From Effrenium voratum (lineage: Eukaryota > Sar > Dinophyceae > Suessiales > Symbiodiniaceae), in assembly GCA_963377175.1 (NCBI GenBank), contig CAUJNA010002846.1, positions 217,501-281,500 of the forward strand: a DNA stretch of 64,000 nt, given 5' to 3'. The notes beneath the pieces were generated by a model. That model saw only the letters and a program-made list of their open reading frames with translations. It was not told the origin of the DNA and did no database searches. The translations under genes and the position numbers were made by a program. Positions 48,172-58,642 of the stretch are shown here, piece after piece (the first letter of the stretch is position 1; every line of letters begins with the position of its first letter).

Positions 48172-49158
48172 TAGGTAAAACATGTTGACTTCAAGAATTT
48201 CTGTGTGATTCTCAAACTTGTGGGGTCATGATTCGCTCCTCTGCACGTTTTCCGCAAGGGTTCCAACTAAAGCACATGTAAACACAGGGGGTGTGAATTC
48301 TTTCAAGGGGCCCTTTAAATGGTTGCTTTAACTGAAAACACCCCCAAACATAAGTTTGGGAAACCCGCAGGGTAGGGCATGACCCAGGGTGTTGGGAATG
48401 AACCCGGAGAGGAGAAAACAGAATAAACAAAAAAAACACGGGATTACTAAGAAGTTCTAGAAAACAATCTCTCATCTGAGCACCAGTACGTTCTACCCGC
48501 CCAAATCCAGATTCCCTTTGACCACCAAAACGGGGTGGAAATACCATTGATGAAGACATCCGTTTTTACAGGCCTCACTGGAAATCCCCAAATTCAAAAG
48601 TTGATTAATGTCACCTTTAGGTGTCCCATTGACGTTGCGTTATTTTTTTTCTTCTGGTGGCCCTTGACATGATGCCACTTCTGGGAGGCTCCCGTTTTCG
48701 TTTTTTGGGCCTGTTGCAAGCAAAGGTATATATCATCTGGAAAATCTGAGAGAGGGGGTCTCATCCACCTGAGGGAGTGAAGTCGTTTGGGGGGGGAGTT
48801 GGATCCCGAGGGCTGCCGGTCGCCAGGGCGCATGCGCAGCAGTGCCAGCCGTCTCGCCACTGCAGATCCGTCTGGACGACGCCGTCCACTTTTGGGACCT
48901 GACCGGCGAGAGACGCCGAATGGACGGCAAGAGGTGGTCTCGTAGGCGCAGCCTTCGGTTTGGAGTTGGGTCTGATCCCCTTGTGGCAGTTTGCCACCAA
49001 AAAGTGTTTTTTTTTGATTTATAATGTTTTTTTGGGGACCTCTGAATGTTACTCACATCTGGGTTTCAATATTGAGCTGTCCGGTTTCGGATCTGCTCAA
49101 AGTGACTCACCGGGTAGCTTCGGAAACCCAACAGAACTGAGCCAGCCAGCAAGCTAAA

Positions 49159-49263
49159 CTAGGTCCTCCAGAATTGAGAGGTTAGAATAAGGGTACCCGT
49201 TTTTCTTATTCTTCCTGTTTTACTAGGGGAACCCTCCCCCAACAAATGGAGAGGGGGGACCTA
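49159..49263. repeat. Family B foldback repeat, copy 9
   Basis: CTAGGTCCTCCAGAATTGAGAGG ... GGAGAGGGGGGACCTAG. AGCTAA lies just outside both ends, a possible target duplication with an uncertain boundary. Confidence 0.78.
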
Positions 49264-50233
49264 GTAGCTAAGGAACCGCACGGCTGGAAGCTCAGGATTT
49301 TCCGCCCCGCTTCGAAACGAAACTTGGGGACCGCAGTAAACGTGCCCATCTATTTTTCCCATGCCTATGGCTACCTCTAGGTTTTACAACAAGTTATGAT
49401 AGTGTGGCAAGGCGTACATCATGGTTTCCCCAGGTCTACCAAGCAACTTGCCTGAAATCGATGGGTATTTTCGAGAACTGCCATCTCCGAATGACTTCCA
49501 AGGCAACTCGGTTGCTTTCTGCTCCCCTACTAAAAGTTTAACTTTTAGTGGTTTAATACGGAAAACCCACTAGTTGGCAAAAAGTTCTCAAGTCCTAACA
49601 TCCCTTGGCCAAATGCACCAAAGGAAAGTTTGAATACACCAGTTCCGGCAAGACTCCCTTTCACCAGCCTAGACCAATGCAAAGCGCTGGAGTCCACTGA
49701 CCAACAATTCCCACCGAGAGAGGTTTGAGCAACATCTGGGGTCGAGAAATTGGGAAACATGCCCTTTTGGTGCACACACACACACACACACCAGGCAAGC
49801 TTTTGACCCCGGGAAACCTATTTTTGCGCAGTTGTTGATCGGGAAATGAAGGAATGCCAAGGCAAATATATCAAAAGGAAGCAACATCTGGCAATTAATT
49901 CCCTGTTGGCCGCTACGGGGTGTCCGGGTGTTGTTGATGCTAGAGGGGACATGGCTGCAACTAGCTGTGAGTTACACCGGCAAATGAAAGTCTTGCAGGG
50001 GCCGGGGGTGGGGGGGGGGAGATCTTTTCAGTTCACACTGGCTCATAGGGAGAGGGGAATCAGACCACCTTTGGAGGGGCCGAAAACCACCCCTCCATGA
50101 ATAAACTGGGGTTGACTAGATTGGGGTCAACATTACTTTTGAGCCTTTTGCTTGACTCGCAGGTTGTCCAACACATCGGATGCGAGCGGTCAAAGTTAGG
50201 AATCTTCTCTCAAGAGCACATGGGATATCTAGT

Positions 50234-50349
50234 CTAGGTCCTCCAGTAGAGAGGATAGAATAAGGGCACCCTGTTTTTCTGTAGTCTCTTTTAGTAGGGG
50301 AACCCTCTCCCCAAAAAAGGGCAAAAGGGCACCTAGCTGGGGGACCTAG
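50234..50349. repeat. Family B foldback repeat, copy 10
   Basis: CTAGGTCCTCCAGTAGAGAGG ... GCACCTAGCTGGGGGACCTAG, with TAGT directly outside both ends (50230-50233 and 50350-50353), the clearest target-duplication candidate in the family. Confidence 0.8.
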
Positions 50350-50999
50350 TAGTGAGTCCCCTGGTTTTCGCGAGAAATTCGGAGCTCGTCTCCGCATTTT
50401 TCCCTCAAAAAAACAAGCCGTAGACTTCCATGTTGGACCTGCTTTAATGTGACCACCTCCCCGACCCCAAAAGTGCCACCAGTCATTTGGACCCTCTTTA
50501 GTGGAAAAGGGGGTCTGGGTTGGGTTGGGGGGGGGTGGGGGGATGGGTTGCTGTCTGGGTTGGGGTCAGCCAATTCTAGTTTTGTACTGCTTGCCCCGTT
50601 TGCTTTTTGCTCGGAGAAGGGGGGGGGTGAAACAACTTTGAATCAAACAGATCATACGGGACCGCAAAACAGTCCCGGGATCCTGAAGGAACAACACTTT
50701 CTTTCCACTTGCTTAACAATATGTTGTCTTTTTTTGCTGGTTCTACATGGAATCTATCGCTGGAAATATTTTTAAAAAAATGTGCGGGGGTCTTAACCAA
50801 ACGGAAGTTTCTCAACTAGCCTCACCATTTGCAAAAGCCCCGGCTCCAACAAAACTATTGACCAAGCCTTAGTGGTGTATGCCCACTTCCTGAGATTGGC
50901 CAGAAAAAGTACCCAAACCTTTGGAGGACCAAACTGGTCCAAGCGCAAAAAACGAATAAAGTCCAAAACGGAACTCGGGAAGTCGTGTATGTGGTGATC

Positions 51000-51217
51000 C
51001 TAGGTCCTTTAGTAGAGAGGTTAGAATAAGGGTACCAACTTTTCTTTCTGTACCTAGACTCTCCATGACCCTTAAAAAATGGTTGGTCATTGCCCAAAAG
51101 AAAGGGGTCAAATGGGCCCATTTTTCAAGGGTCATGGAGAGTCTAGTCGATTTTAGTAGACGAAAGCCCTCCCCCAAAAAAGTTACGGTAGCTGGGGCAC
51201 CTAGCTCGGGGACCTAG
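51000..51217. repeat. Family B foldback repeat split by a family A insertion
   Basis: The two halves, 51000-51052 and 51147-51217, join into a normal family B copy when the family A element at 51053-51146 is removed. Confidence 0.82.
51053..51146. repeat. Family A foldback repeat, copy 9, nested in family B
   Basis: Almost identical to copy 2. It interrupts a family B repeat (51000-51217): the host sequence CTGTA|GTCGATTTTAGTAG is split, with TA at the left junction. At the right junction four bases of the expected CTAGG-TA-GTCG are missing. Insertion of A is therefore younger than this B copy. Confidence 0.85.
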
Positions 51218-51320
51218 GATCTTTGGACTTCGAAACTTGCTCCAAGGCCACTTCAACGTAAGAAACCTCAAGTCTCTCAGTTCCTGAGAGGGGGGCAAAA
51301 ACACGTCAACAAACTTCCTA

Positions 51321-51437
51321 CCCAAAGGCTCCTGGAGCTTTCATTGGAAGATCCGACCTCCACTAGACACCCCGGAGGTGCTTGGGGGTCTCAAAACCTG
51401 CCTTGTTTGAGGGCCCAAAATACATCGGGAGCCTCTG
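51321..51437. repeat. Family J foldback repeat, copy 3
   Basis: CCCAAAGGCTCCTGGAGC ... ATACATCGGGAGCCTCTG, same orientation as the copy at 34986. A truncated fourth copy lies at 15798-15860. Confidence 0.75.
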
Positions 51438-52438
51438 ATTAGATAGCCAAGATGCGAACGCTTTTCTCAGTCACTGTTGCGATCGGTGTTTGGGGTAAAG
51501 TGCATGGAGAAAAAAACAGCAACTGGCGATCCAGGTTATTGTTTTCACCAAATCCCCCCTACCTTTTGGAGAGGGGGGGGGGTCCCCAACAGGAAAAAGG
51601 AGCCGAATCATGCACATCTCGTTTCGATCACCCCGCCTCCCCCAGTTCCAGGAAAGGGGTGGGGGATACCACTACAATTGGGTTGTCCCCATGTTAAAGC
51701 CCCGGAACTTTCAACGTGAGCCATAATCGAAACCGATCAGCATTAAAATGAGTCTACCCAGAACCGTATAACGACTGTACAAGGAAGAATGCCGCACCCA
51801 CGTGTGGCACTCGGATCCCGGAAAACCTGCATCTACCCGAATGGGTTTTGAGGACCTGGCTTAGGTGAGTATCTCACTTCCGGATTGGCCCGAACAAATC
51901 CAAACTGTATAAACATGGTCCAAACATTCCAAACCCAAAAAGTGCCTAAAGTCCAAAACGGAACTCAGGAAGTGAGGTCTTCTTCCAGGCATCCGATTGG
52001 GGCTCCTCCGATTCGGGCGAGCCTCGAATTGGGGCCCCGGCCTTCGAATTGTTGGACTGTGACTTGGACACTGAGAAGCTGTAGCTCAGTGTTTGGCTCC
52101 TCACGTCCTCGGCTCGCCAATCCAATTCACCAACGGGCTACCAGACAGATGAAAAGGATTGCTGGTTTTGGAGGTGTGTTATTTCTTTGGTTGCAAGAGG
52201 AGGGAATCAACTCGTTCGCCACTCCAATCCACCAATCAGCTTCCGAAGCGGCTTGGAAGTGTTTTGGAGGTTTCCAATCGGTTCAAATCCGCCAAACCAA
52301 TCCAAGCCCCGGAGTTCCCCCAAAGGGGGGGGGTGTGGAGGAAACACCGGTTTTGGCACAAGGGGTTTGGTGTTCTGTGGGCCAAGACCGAGCGTCAGGC
52401 CAACCAGCAAGAGGCAAAAGGCAGAGGAAACTTCACAC

Positions 52439-52630
52439 CAAAAGGAAACTCACTGAAGACTTGGCCCTGATGCTTAGTCACATCAAGAGGAAACTCACCT
52501 TCCATTTGGTTGAGACCCATGGAAAAAAGAAAAATATTTCCAATAGTGATGGATTCCCTTTAACCCCAACAGGGGCAACCAAACAAATAGTCTTCAGCAA
52601 AAGGAAACTCACTGAAGACTTGGCCCTGCG
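52439..52630. repeat. Direct repeats of a 31-bp segment
   Basis: A segment beginning AAAAGGAAACTCACTGAAG and ending TTGGCCCTG occurs at 52439-52469 and 52599-52629, with a partial AAGAGGAAACTCACC at 52486. An ORF across it (251 codons from 51885) is not convincing as a gene. Confidence 0.7.
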
Positions 52631-55037
52631 GCCAGTTTGAAGAAGTTTCGGCTTCGGCTTCGGCAGCCTGCCCTCATTCTTTTGAGCATTTGGTGTCTTA
52701 CACATTGCGTGGCGTCCTCTCAATTGCCCTCGAAATGGTGATTAGCACAGACGAGAACTCTGGGGTCGGTTGTGAAGCAAGACAAACTTCACTCCAAGGA
52801 GTGTTCCACCAGCTACACAAGCTCCAATCCTTTCTGGCGATATGGTGTTGCTGTACGGTTCCGGATGGCTGGTTTCTTTGAAACAACTGTCATATATTGA
52901 TTCAGAGTCGTAGCAAGGAAGACATGGCACGTTGCAGCCAAATAGTGACTCTTAGTGAGCAATGGTGACTATTCGGGGCTACCAAGAGCCATTAACTTTG
53001 CCATGCAACCCCGTGTCACCGGCTCCAAAGCAATTCTTGAAATCTGCTTTTACCCCCTTTGCCTCACTTGCGACCGATTTCCAGCAAAAAAAGCACTTGC
53101 TTCGGGATGGGTTTAACTCATCACACCCTTGTCCCTCACGAAAAATGGGTGGCCAACCCGAGATCTCGGGTTCCCTCAAAGCCCAACAATGGCACCCGGC
53201 CTCCTCTTCAACCAAGCCCAACAACTTCCACTTGCTTTTTCGCCCACAAGAAATCCAGTAGTGATAGATTCCCTTTGAAACCAAAAGGGGGAAAAAACAA
53301 GAATTAGTCTCAAGCAAATGGAAGAAAGACGGCATCCACTAAATAAAAAAACAACTCCAATCTTGTCTGGGGAGACCCCCGACCCTGTCGAGTCGCCAAG
53401 AGTTGGCCACTAGCAGACCGGACGCTCCTCAGCGCCGAGTCGAGTCGAGTCGCTGAAGGGACGGTTTCAACGGGAACTGGGCGCTCCCGGGTACCCCTTT
53501 TTGGGTTGGTTTTTCTTAAGGGAAACCAACAGGACATTTCACGCACTTGGGTAGGTCCGAATCCTACAAACAGACACATCCAAATTTCGCTGGAGGGTCT
53601 CACTGGTGGGTCTCACTGGTGAGGTCTGCGATGTCGTTTGGGGGGTCTTTGGAAGGTCTCTGGTCTTTTGTTTGGTGCACGCCGCACATGCTTCGGCTTG
53701 CCGCCGAACACGGGGTGTGTCTTAAAGTAGAGAGACCCCACTAGTTGGCAACTCGGTTTTCCCGGAAACAAAGAAAAAGGCTGCCCCAAAACAAGACGAG
53801 CCAACCATACGGGAAGCCGCGCATGTTCTCCCCTTGTCAGGATTTGGGTCACCTTTCGGGGAGTTTGTCATACCCCTGCAGGTTGCTTCGGGTGGTACGT
53901 CTTTGTTGAGGATTCGGGCCAACAACTTGGTTGCTGTTCACCCCCCTGCACAAAGTTTAACTTTTTGGTGGTTTAGCGGAAAACACCTTTATTTCAACCA
54001 AAAAGTTAAATCCAGTCAAGACAACTACAACACCTCCAAAACTTTGTCCATCCAGTAGGGTCATGTGGCTCAAAATTAAGCAGGGGGGGTTGCGCAGGTT
54101 TTGGTCCATGTTTCCACCTGCCAGGGTTCCATTTTGGAATTCCGGGCTTTTTGAGCCACAGCCAAGGCATGGAGCCCAGAATGATCTGCTTTGCTTCGAG
54201 GATTAGGCCAAATCCTTGCCCACACTGGGGACAATGAAAGGTGATCACCTCTTGCCGAAAATGAGAACCCAAACTCGGTTGCGAAATCTGCGAAGCCCTG
54301 CTAAAAGTGAGTGGTTTAATACGGAAAACCCGTTAGTTGGCAAAAAGTTGAAGTCCTGACATCCAAGCAAAATGCACCAAAGCAAATCAGAACAGAACCA
54401 AAAGCTCAGAGGTTGATAGTGGCCCCTCCTGAGCATAGCCTTGACCCTGAATAATGGTTGCCACAAATATGGGGTGACCCCTCTTGATGTCGACCCTCTG
54501 GAAAAAGTGTTTAACTTTTGTGGCTTTGAAAATACCAACAAGTTTCAGTCAAAGAAAAACAAAGATCAGTTGCCAAACAGCCAGAAAGATCAGGCCCCCT
54601 TGACCAAAAAGCTTGAAGAGGTTAATTTGACTTCATATTTTGAACTAGCACTACCGGGGTCCCCCTTCTGTTTGTTTTATAAAAGTCAGAAGGAGGCTCC
54701 AGGAATCCTGGAGAAAGAAAACAAAAAACGCCCTGATCAACCTCTGTACTTGCTTGTGCTCAGGGAATGAGGGAATGACTCTAGGGGTTGATTCCTTGTC
54801 CATTCCTGTCAGCCATCCTTCTTTGCAAAAACCGATCGCCATTTCCCCATATTTTTTTTGGTGGTCTTCTAGAAAGACATGCGGATCCCTGGGTTCAGAA
54901 TGGACATGGGAAAGTTACCCCTAGAATGCACAAGAAAAAACACTATCCATCCCCTATGGTTCCTTTGAGGGGGGCTCATTCAACCACATTCCCTACCGAT
55001 TTCGCAGCAAGCGGGGGAAGAACAAAAAAAACGCCTT

Positions 55038-55149
55038 GGTTAACGTTGGAAGGCGAGCCAACATGTTCAAATTTTCGCAGTTCAGTGGTTGGATTTCAAC
55101 CGCTAAACCACAAGAAGCAAAAGTGGTAAAATGTTTCACAACAACCATG
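55038..55149. repeat. Family C foldback repeat, copy 8
   Basis: GGTTAACGTTGGAAGGCGAGCC ... ATGTTTCACAACAACCATG with inner stem CAGTGGTTGGATTTCAACCGCTAAACCAC. Confidence 0.75.
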
Positions 55150-55576
55150 TCTTGCCACCCAAACATGAGAACCCACATCAGAACAGAACATGTCTATTTC
55201 TGGCTGGGACTGCCCCTTACTAACCTCATCTACCGGGGTTTTGAGGATGTGGCTCAACTGTTTCCCAACAAATGGAAGTTCTAGGGCAACAAAAAGGAGA
55301 ACCCTTGTTGGTGGGAGGGGGGAAATGGCTGGGGGAGAAGCAAACCAACTATTCATTTCAGCAAATGGACGTCAATGACGTCAGCCATTCCCCCCCCCCC
55401 CCGACCCCCCCAAAGGAACCCAGAGGTTTCCTCGTCCCCCCCCCCAGCCCCCCCTTGTCCCTGCTTTGTTTTTCTTCGCCGCAGGCTCAAGCGCGGGTTC
55501 TTCCGCAGGCTGAAGCTGCTGGTGGGCGGCTCCAAGGCCAACTGGGAGCCGGCCATGCGGAGAGGGCGCCCGCGAG

Positions 55577-55858
55577 CAGGGATCCGGATGCATGAAAAAA
55601 AAAACCACCGATCGAACCTTGCGACTTGTAAACGGTGGTGTCCCTTTCTCCATTTGCGGTGGTGAAAAAGCGGTCCATGTTTCAAATGGTTGCAAAATGT
55701 ATCCTGTTTGTTGGGTTGCAATATGGGTGTGGGTCAAAACTAAACCAACACAAGACCGCAGATTTTAGTTTTTGGGGTTACCCGATTTTTGAGCCACAGC
55801 CACATTTCCCCTCAAAACATCACCCCTGCCAAGGGAAACTCACCTTCAACGGGAAAGG
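55577..55858. repeat. Family K long dispersed repeat, copy 2
   Basis: Same order of blocks as 46862-47156: GGATCCGGATGCATG, CACCGATCGAACCTTGC, GCGGTCCATGTTTCAA, GCAAAATGTATCCTG, GGGTGTGGGTCAAAA, TGAGCCACAGCCACATTTCCCC. Confidence 0.78.
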
Positions 55859-55924
55859 TGATGCTTAAAACTACCAACATGGGAAATATAGGGACCTGTC
55901 CAATCCACCAAAACTGGAGGTGTC

Positions 55925-56020
55925 CGGGGGCGGGGGGGGGATGGGGGGATTGGGGGATGGGGGGATGGGGGTATGGGGGTATGGGGGGGATGGGGGGATG
56001 AGGGCGGGGGGGGGGGGAAG
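55925..56020. repeat. G-run array (GGGGGGAT units)
   Basis: About 95 bases of G4-6 runs separated by AT, TT or TA, able to form G-quadruplexes on the plus strand. Confidence 0.85.
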
Positions 56021-56039
56021 GAGGTTCTATAACCAACCA

Positions 56040-56181
56040 TACTGTGGACGGAAAGGCGAAATCCGGAAATCGCGCCACTTTATGAAACCATTTTTGAATC
56101 AACAGGCTGGTGGGTATAAAGTTGGGGAATCGAATCATTCCAGGGATTGTTAGGCGCATAGTTCTGTCCATCCACAGTATT
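56040..56181. repeat. Family D foldback repeat, copy 4
   Basis: TACTGTGGACGGAAAGGCGAAATCCGGAAATCGCGCCACTT ... GCGCATAGTTCTGTCCATCCACAGTATTCC, with GGGGAATCGAATCATTCC inside. Confidence 0.72.
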
Positions 56182-56486
56182 CCAGAGTATACCCAGACCA
56201 ACTCCCAGATTTCCACGGGACAAGACAGACCCATATTGACACTTCTCCATTGAATTATCTACAAATTATTCCATGGATGTGTGTTAAAATAGAGAGCCCG
56301 CAATGTCTTTGCTTTTCCCTTCAAACCAAACTGTTCAAGGGTTCCCCCTCCACCTCAAAAAACGAAACAAACAAAAAGGTCACATGCAAATCGTGTTGCA
56401 AGAAATTGTTAAACCAACTACCTAGGATAAAACTTGGCCTCAACTTGGTACAAACCATTCAGGCTACCCTACAACACAGGATATGG

Positions 56487-56631
56487 GTGTTTGTGAGTTT
56501 GTGAGTTTGTGTGTTTGTGTGTTTGTGTGTTTGTGTGTTTGTGTGTTTGTGTGTGTGTGTGTGTTTGTTTGTTTGTTTGTTTGTTTGTTTGTTTGTTTAT
56601 TTGTTTGTTTGTTTGTTTGTTTGTTTGTTTC
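56487..56631. repeat. TTTGTG/(TTTG)n microsatellite
   Basis: Compound array: GTTTGTGTG units, then GTGTGTGTG, then about 16 TTTG units with one TTTA. Confidence 0.93.
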
Positions 56632-56787
56632 AACAGTGATAACTGGAGGGGCCACTATGTTAGGCCCCTGGTAGATAGATGGCTACATGTAACCCACAGA
56701 ATGGAGACTACCGACCACGGCGTGTCCCCATGGTTATCACGTCCCAGACCATCTAAATCGTGTTTCCGAAAGACAATCCACTGTGGG

Positions 56788-56904
56788 CTACGCCCTCCAG
56801 TAGAGAGGTTAGAATAAGGGTACCCTTTTTTCTGTAGTCTGTTTTAGTAGGGGAACCCTCCCCCAAAAAAGGGGTGAGAAAGGGCACCTAGCTGGGGGAC
56901 CTAG
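56788..56904. repeat. Family B foldback repeat, copy 12
   Basis: Left end reduced to GCCCTCCAGTAGAGAGG; right end GCACCTAGCTGGGGGACCTAG intact. Confidence 0.78.
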
Positions 56905-57136
56905 TTGCTATGAGTTTTCAAGCTCAAAAGAAAGGGGTCATTGCCCAAAAGAAAGGGTATACAGTTTTTTTTTTTAACCAGGTACATGATGGTTCACCAA
57001 GCTGAGAGAGACTCCTGAGAGCCTCTGACCCGCCTGTGCACTGAGGGCGTCTGGGCGGTCCTGACGAGCCCCTCGACTCAAACCAAATGAGCTCGGATGC
57101 GACGGTTGTCCTTTGTTTTGGGATTCGGACCCCAAA

Positions 57137-57290
57137 GATGGTTGTGTGTTCTTGATTTCCTTGTTAAAAAAGAAAAGAAAAAACAACGTGGCTGTGTGTT
57201 CTTGATTTCCCTGTTAAAAACAAAACTTAAACAGAAGAAAAACAGCATGGTTGTGTGTTCTTGATTTCCTTGTAAAAAAGGACAAACCCT
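57137..57290. repeat. Three copies of a 50-60 bp unit
   Basis: TGGTTGTGTGTTCTTGATTTCC(T/C)TGTTAAAAA occurs three times (from about 57139, 57189 and 57248), with A-rich spacers. Confidence 0.8.
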
Positions 57291-57363
57291 CATGGATAAC
57301 CCAACACCTCGTGAACTGGCAAGGTGGCCGCAGCTACTCTGGCGACCGTCCCTTAACCTGCGT

Positions 57364-57495
57364 CTAATGTTGACCCCGGATTAATAAACCCCTGCTTATT
57401 AATATCGGGGTGTTCCCCTCCCAAAGTGATAAATCCCAACTACAGCCAGGGACGCCCCCATATTAATAAACAGGGTTTATTAATCCGGGGTCGAC
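57364..57495. repeat. Family F foldback repeat, copy 4
   Basis: TAATGTTGACCCCGGATTAATAAACC ... GGGTTTATTAATCCGGGGTCGAC, with AAAGTGATAAATCCC inside as in the copy at 15868. Confidence 0.78.
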
Positions 57496-57986
57496 GAGTC
57501 TGTTGGTCCAACTGACCATAGATGCGCGGCTGGCTTTGTCCTGACGAGGTATAAGAGTGGCCTCACTTGGGCCTGTCTCTTGGGTCAATGGGAAAGGAAA
57601 AAACACCCAACACGAGGGCGAAAGGGTAGTGTTAGACCTCCTTTATCAATAGTCCCCTCTATTGTAGAAAGTTTTTGTGTGATTCGGGCACGAGCCTGTG
57701 CCCAGGCAATGGGTTAGTTGGGGTAAACAAGCCACAAAAGAAAGGTTCCCCAAAAGCAAACCAATCCCCGGTCCCAAAGATCAGGGTGTCCCACACACCA
57801 GAGAACAACAACCAAAGGAAAACAAACCAAACAGAAAAGGGTTAACCCGCAACCTTGGTCGACAACAGGCCGCACGACTGGTCCCTACCAACCTGGCGGC
57901 GGCCCGAGGTCTCTTTCTCCCCCGAGATGCCGTCGGTCGACGCAGGGGTTCGGCGACGCCCATTCGAGGCGCGACGGAACCCAAAA

Positions 57987-57998
57987 CTTGAGCCAAAA
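57987..57998 (-). other. Spliced-leader-like 12-mer
   Basis: The minus strand reads TTTTGGCTCAAG, identical to the last 12 bases of the dinoflagellate trans-spliced leader as I know it (…CCATTTTGGCTCAAG). The bases upstream do not match the rest of the leader. It sits downstream of the 58643-59974 ORF and upstream of nothing recognisable on that strand. Could be a relic of a processed-mRNA insertion, or chance. Confidence 0.35.
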
Positions 57999-58642
57999 CA
58001 CCACAGGTCGGTCACTAACGCGACGTCCCTGATGATGATATGAACCATGGCTAATCACACCCCCCTCACGAGGAGCCCGTCATATGACGGGTGGAGCGTG
58101 CCATTTACTGATAGGATTTAACTGCTCGCATGCGTCCGCAAACAGCTGGACACTACCGCCGTCAGCGGTGGAGCAAACCCACAAAGGCAGTTGCGCGACA
58201 TCCCGGGCATTAAATTCCCGCCACCACCCCGAATTAATCGGGGTAACGCTGTCCAACATACCTTGTGGAAAAGTCCACATGACGACACTAGGTCACAACT
58301 GTTTGCATCAACAATGCAAGAAGTTTAATTCTTATCAGAAGCCATGAAAAAGAAAGATAACGTATGTCCAATAGTACCCTCGCCTAACGGCAAGAGATAC
58401 CTCTGACCATGCGTACCTGAAAAATGCTTGAATTCCGCAAACCCAGGAGTAACCCCCCATCAGTTTGCTTTCCCTCTCACTCACACTGCTTCCGGATGAA
58501 CACGTCCAGCAGCTCAGCAGCGGTACGGGAGAGACATGACCTCCGCGCCTCAGCGGTCCGGGAGAAACATCACCACCTCCACACCGCGCCGACCATTGGA
58601 GAATGGACGCAAGCCTATCGGCCGCAATCCCCGTGACTCAGC
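57996..58642. other. Non-coding DNA downstream of the right-hand ORFs
   Basis: About 650 bases without a convincing ORF or member of the foldback families. It contains the palindrome at 58076 and a CCTAACGG octamer at 58383, a motif otherwise concentrated in the neighbouring coding region. Possibly the 3' untranslated region. Confidence 0.4.
58076..58091. other. Perfect 16-bp palindrome
   Basis: CCCGTCATATGACGGG is a perfect inverted repeat in the non-coding DNA 3' of the minus-strand ORFs. It could be a protein-binding site or an element end; no partner copy was noticed in the window. Confidence 0.5.

Larger units (their letters stand above)
47236..55037. other. Non-coding repeat-dominated stretch
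   Basis: Contains the A, B and J copies listed and an A/C-rich patch at 47733-47900. No gene or RNA recognised in the remainder. Confidence 0.5.

Noticed and set aside
51885..52640. 251-codon ORF as a gene
   Set aside because: Runs through internal direct repeats, no domain, composition like the surrounding non-coding DNA.
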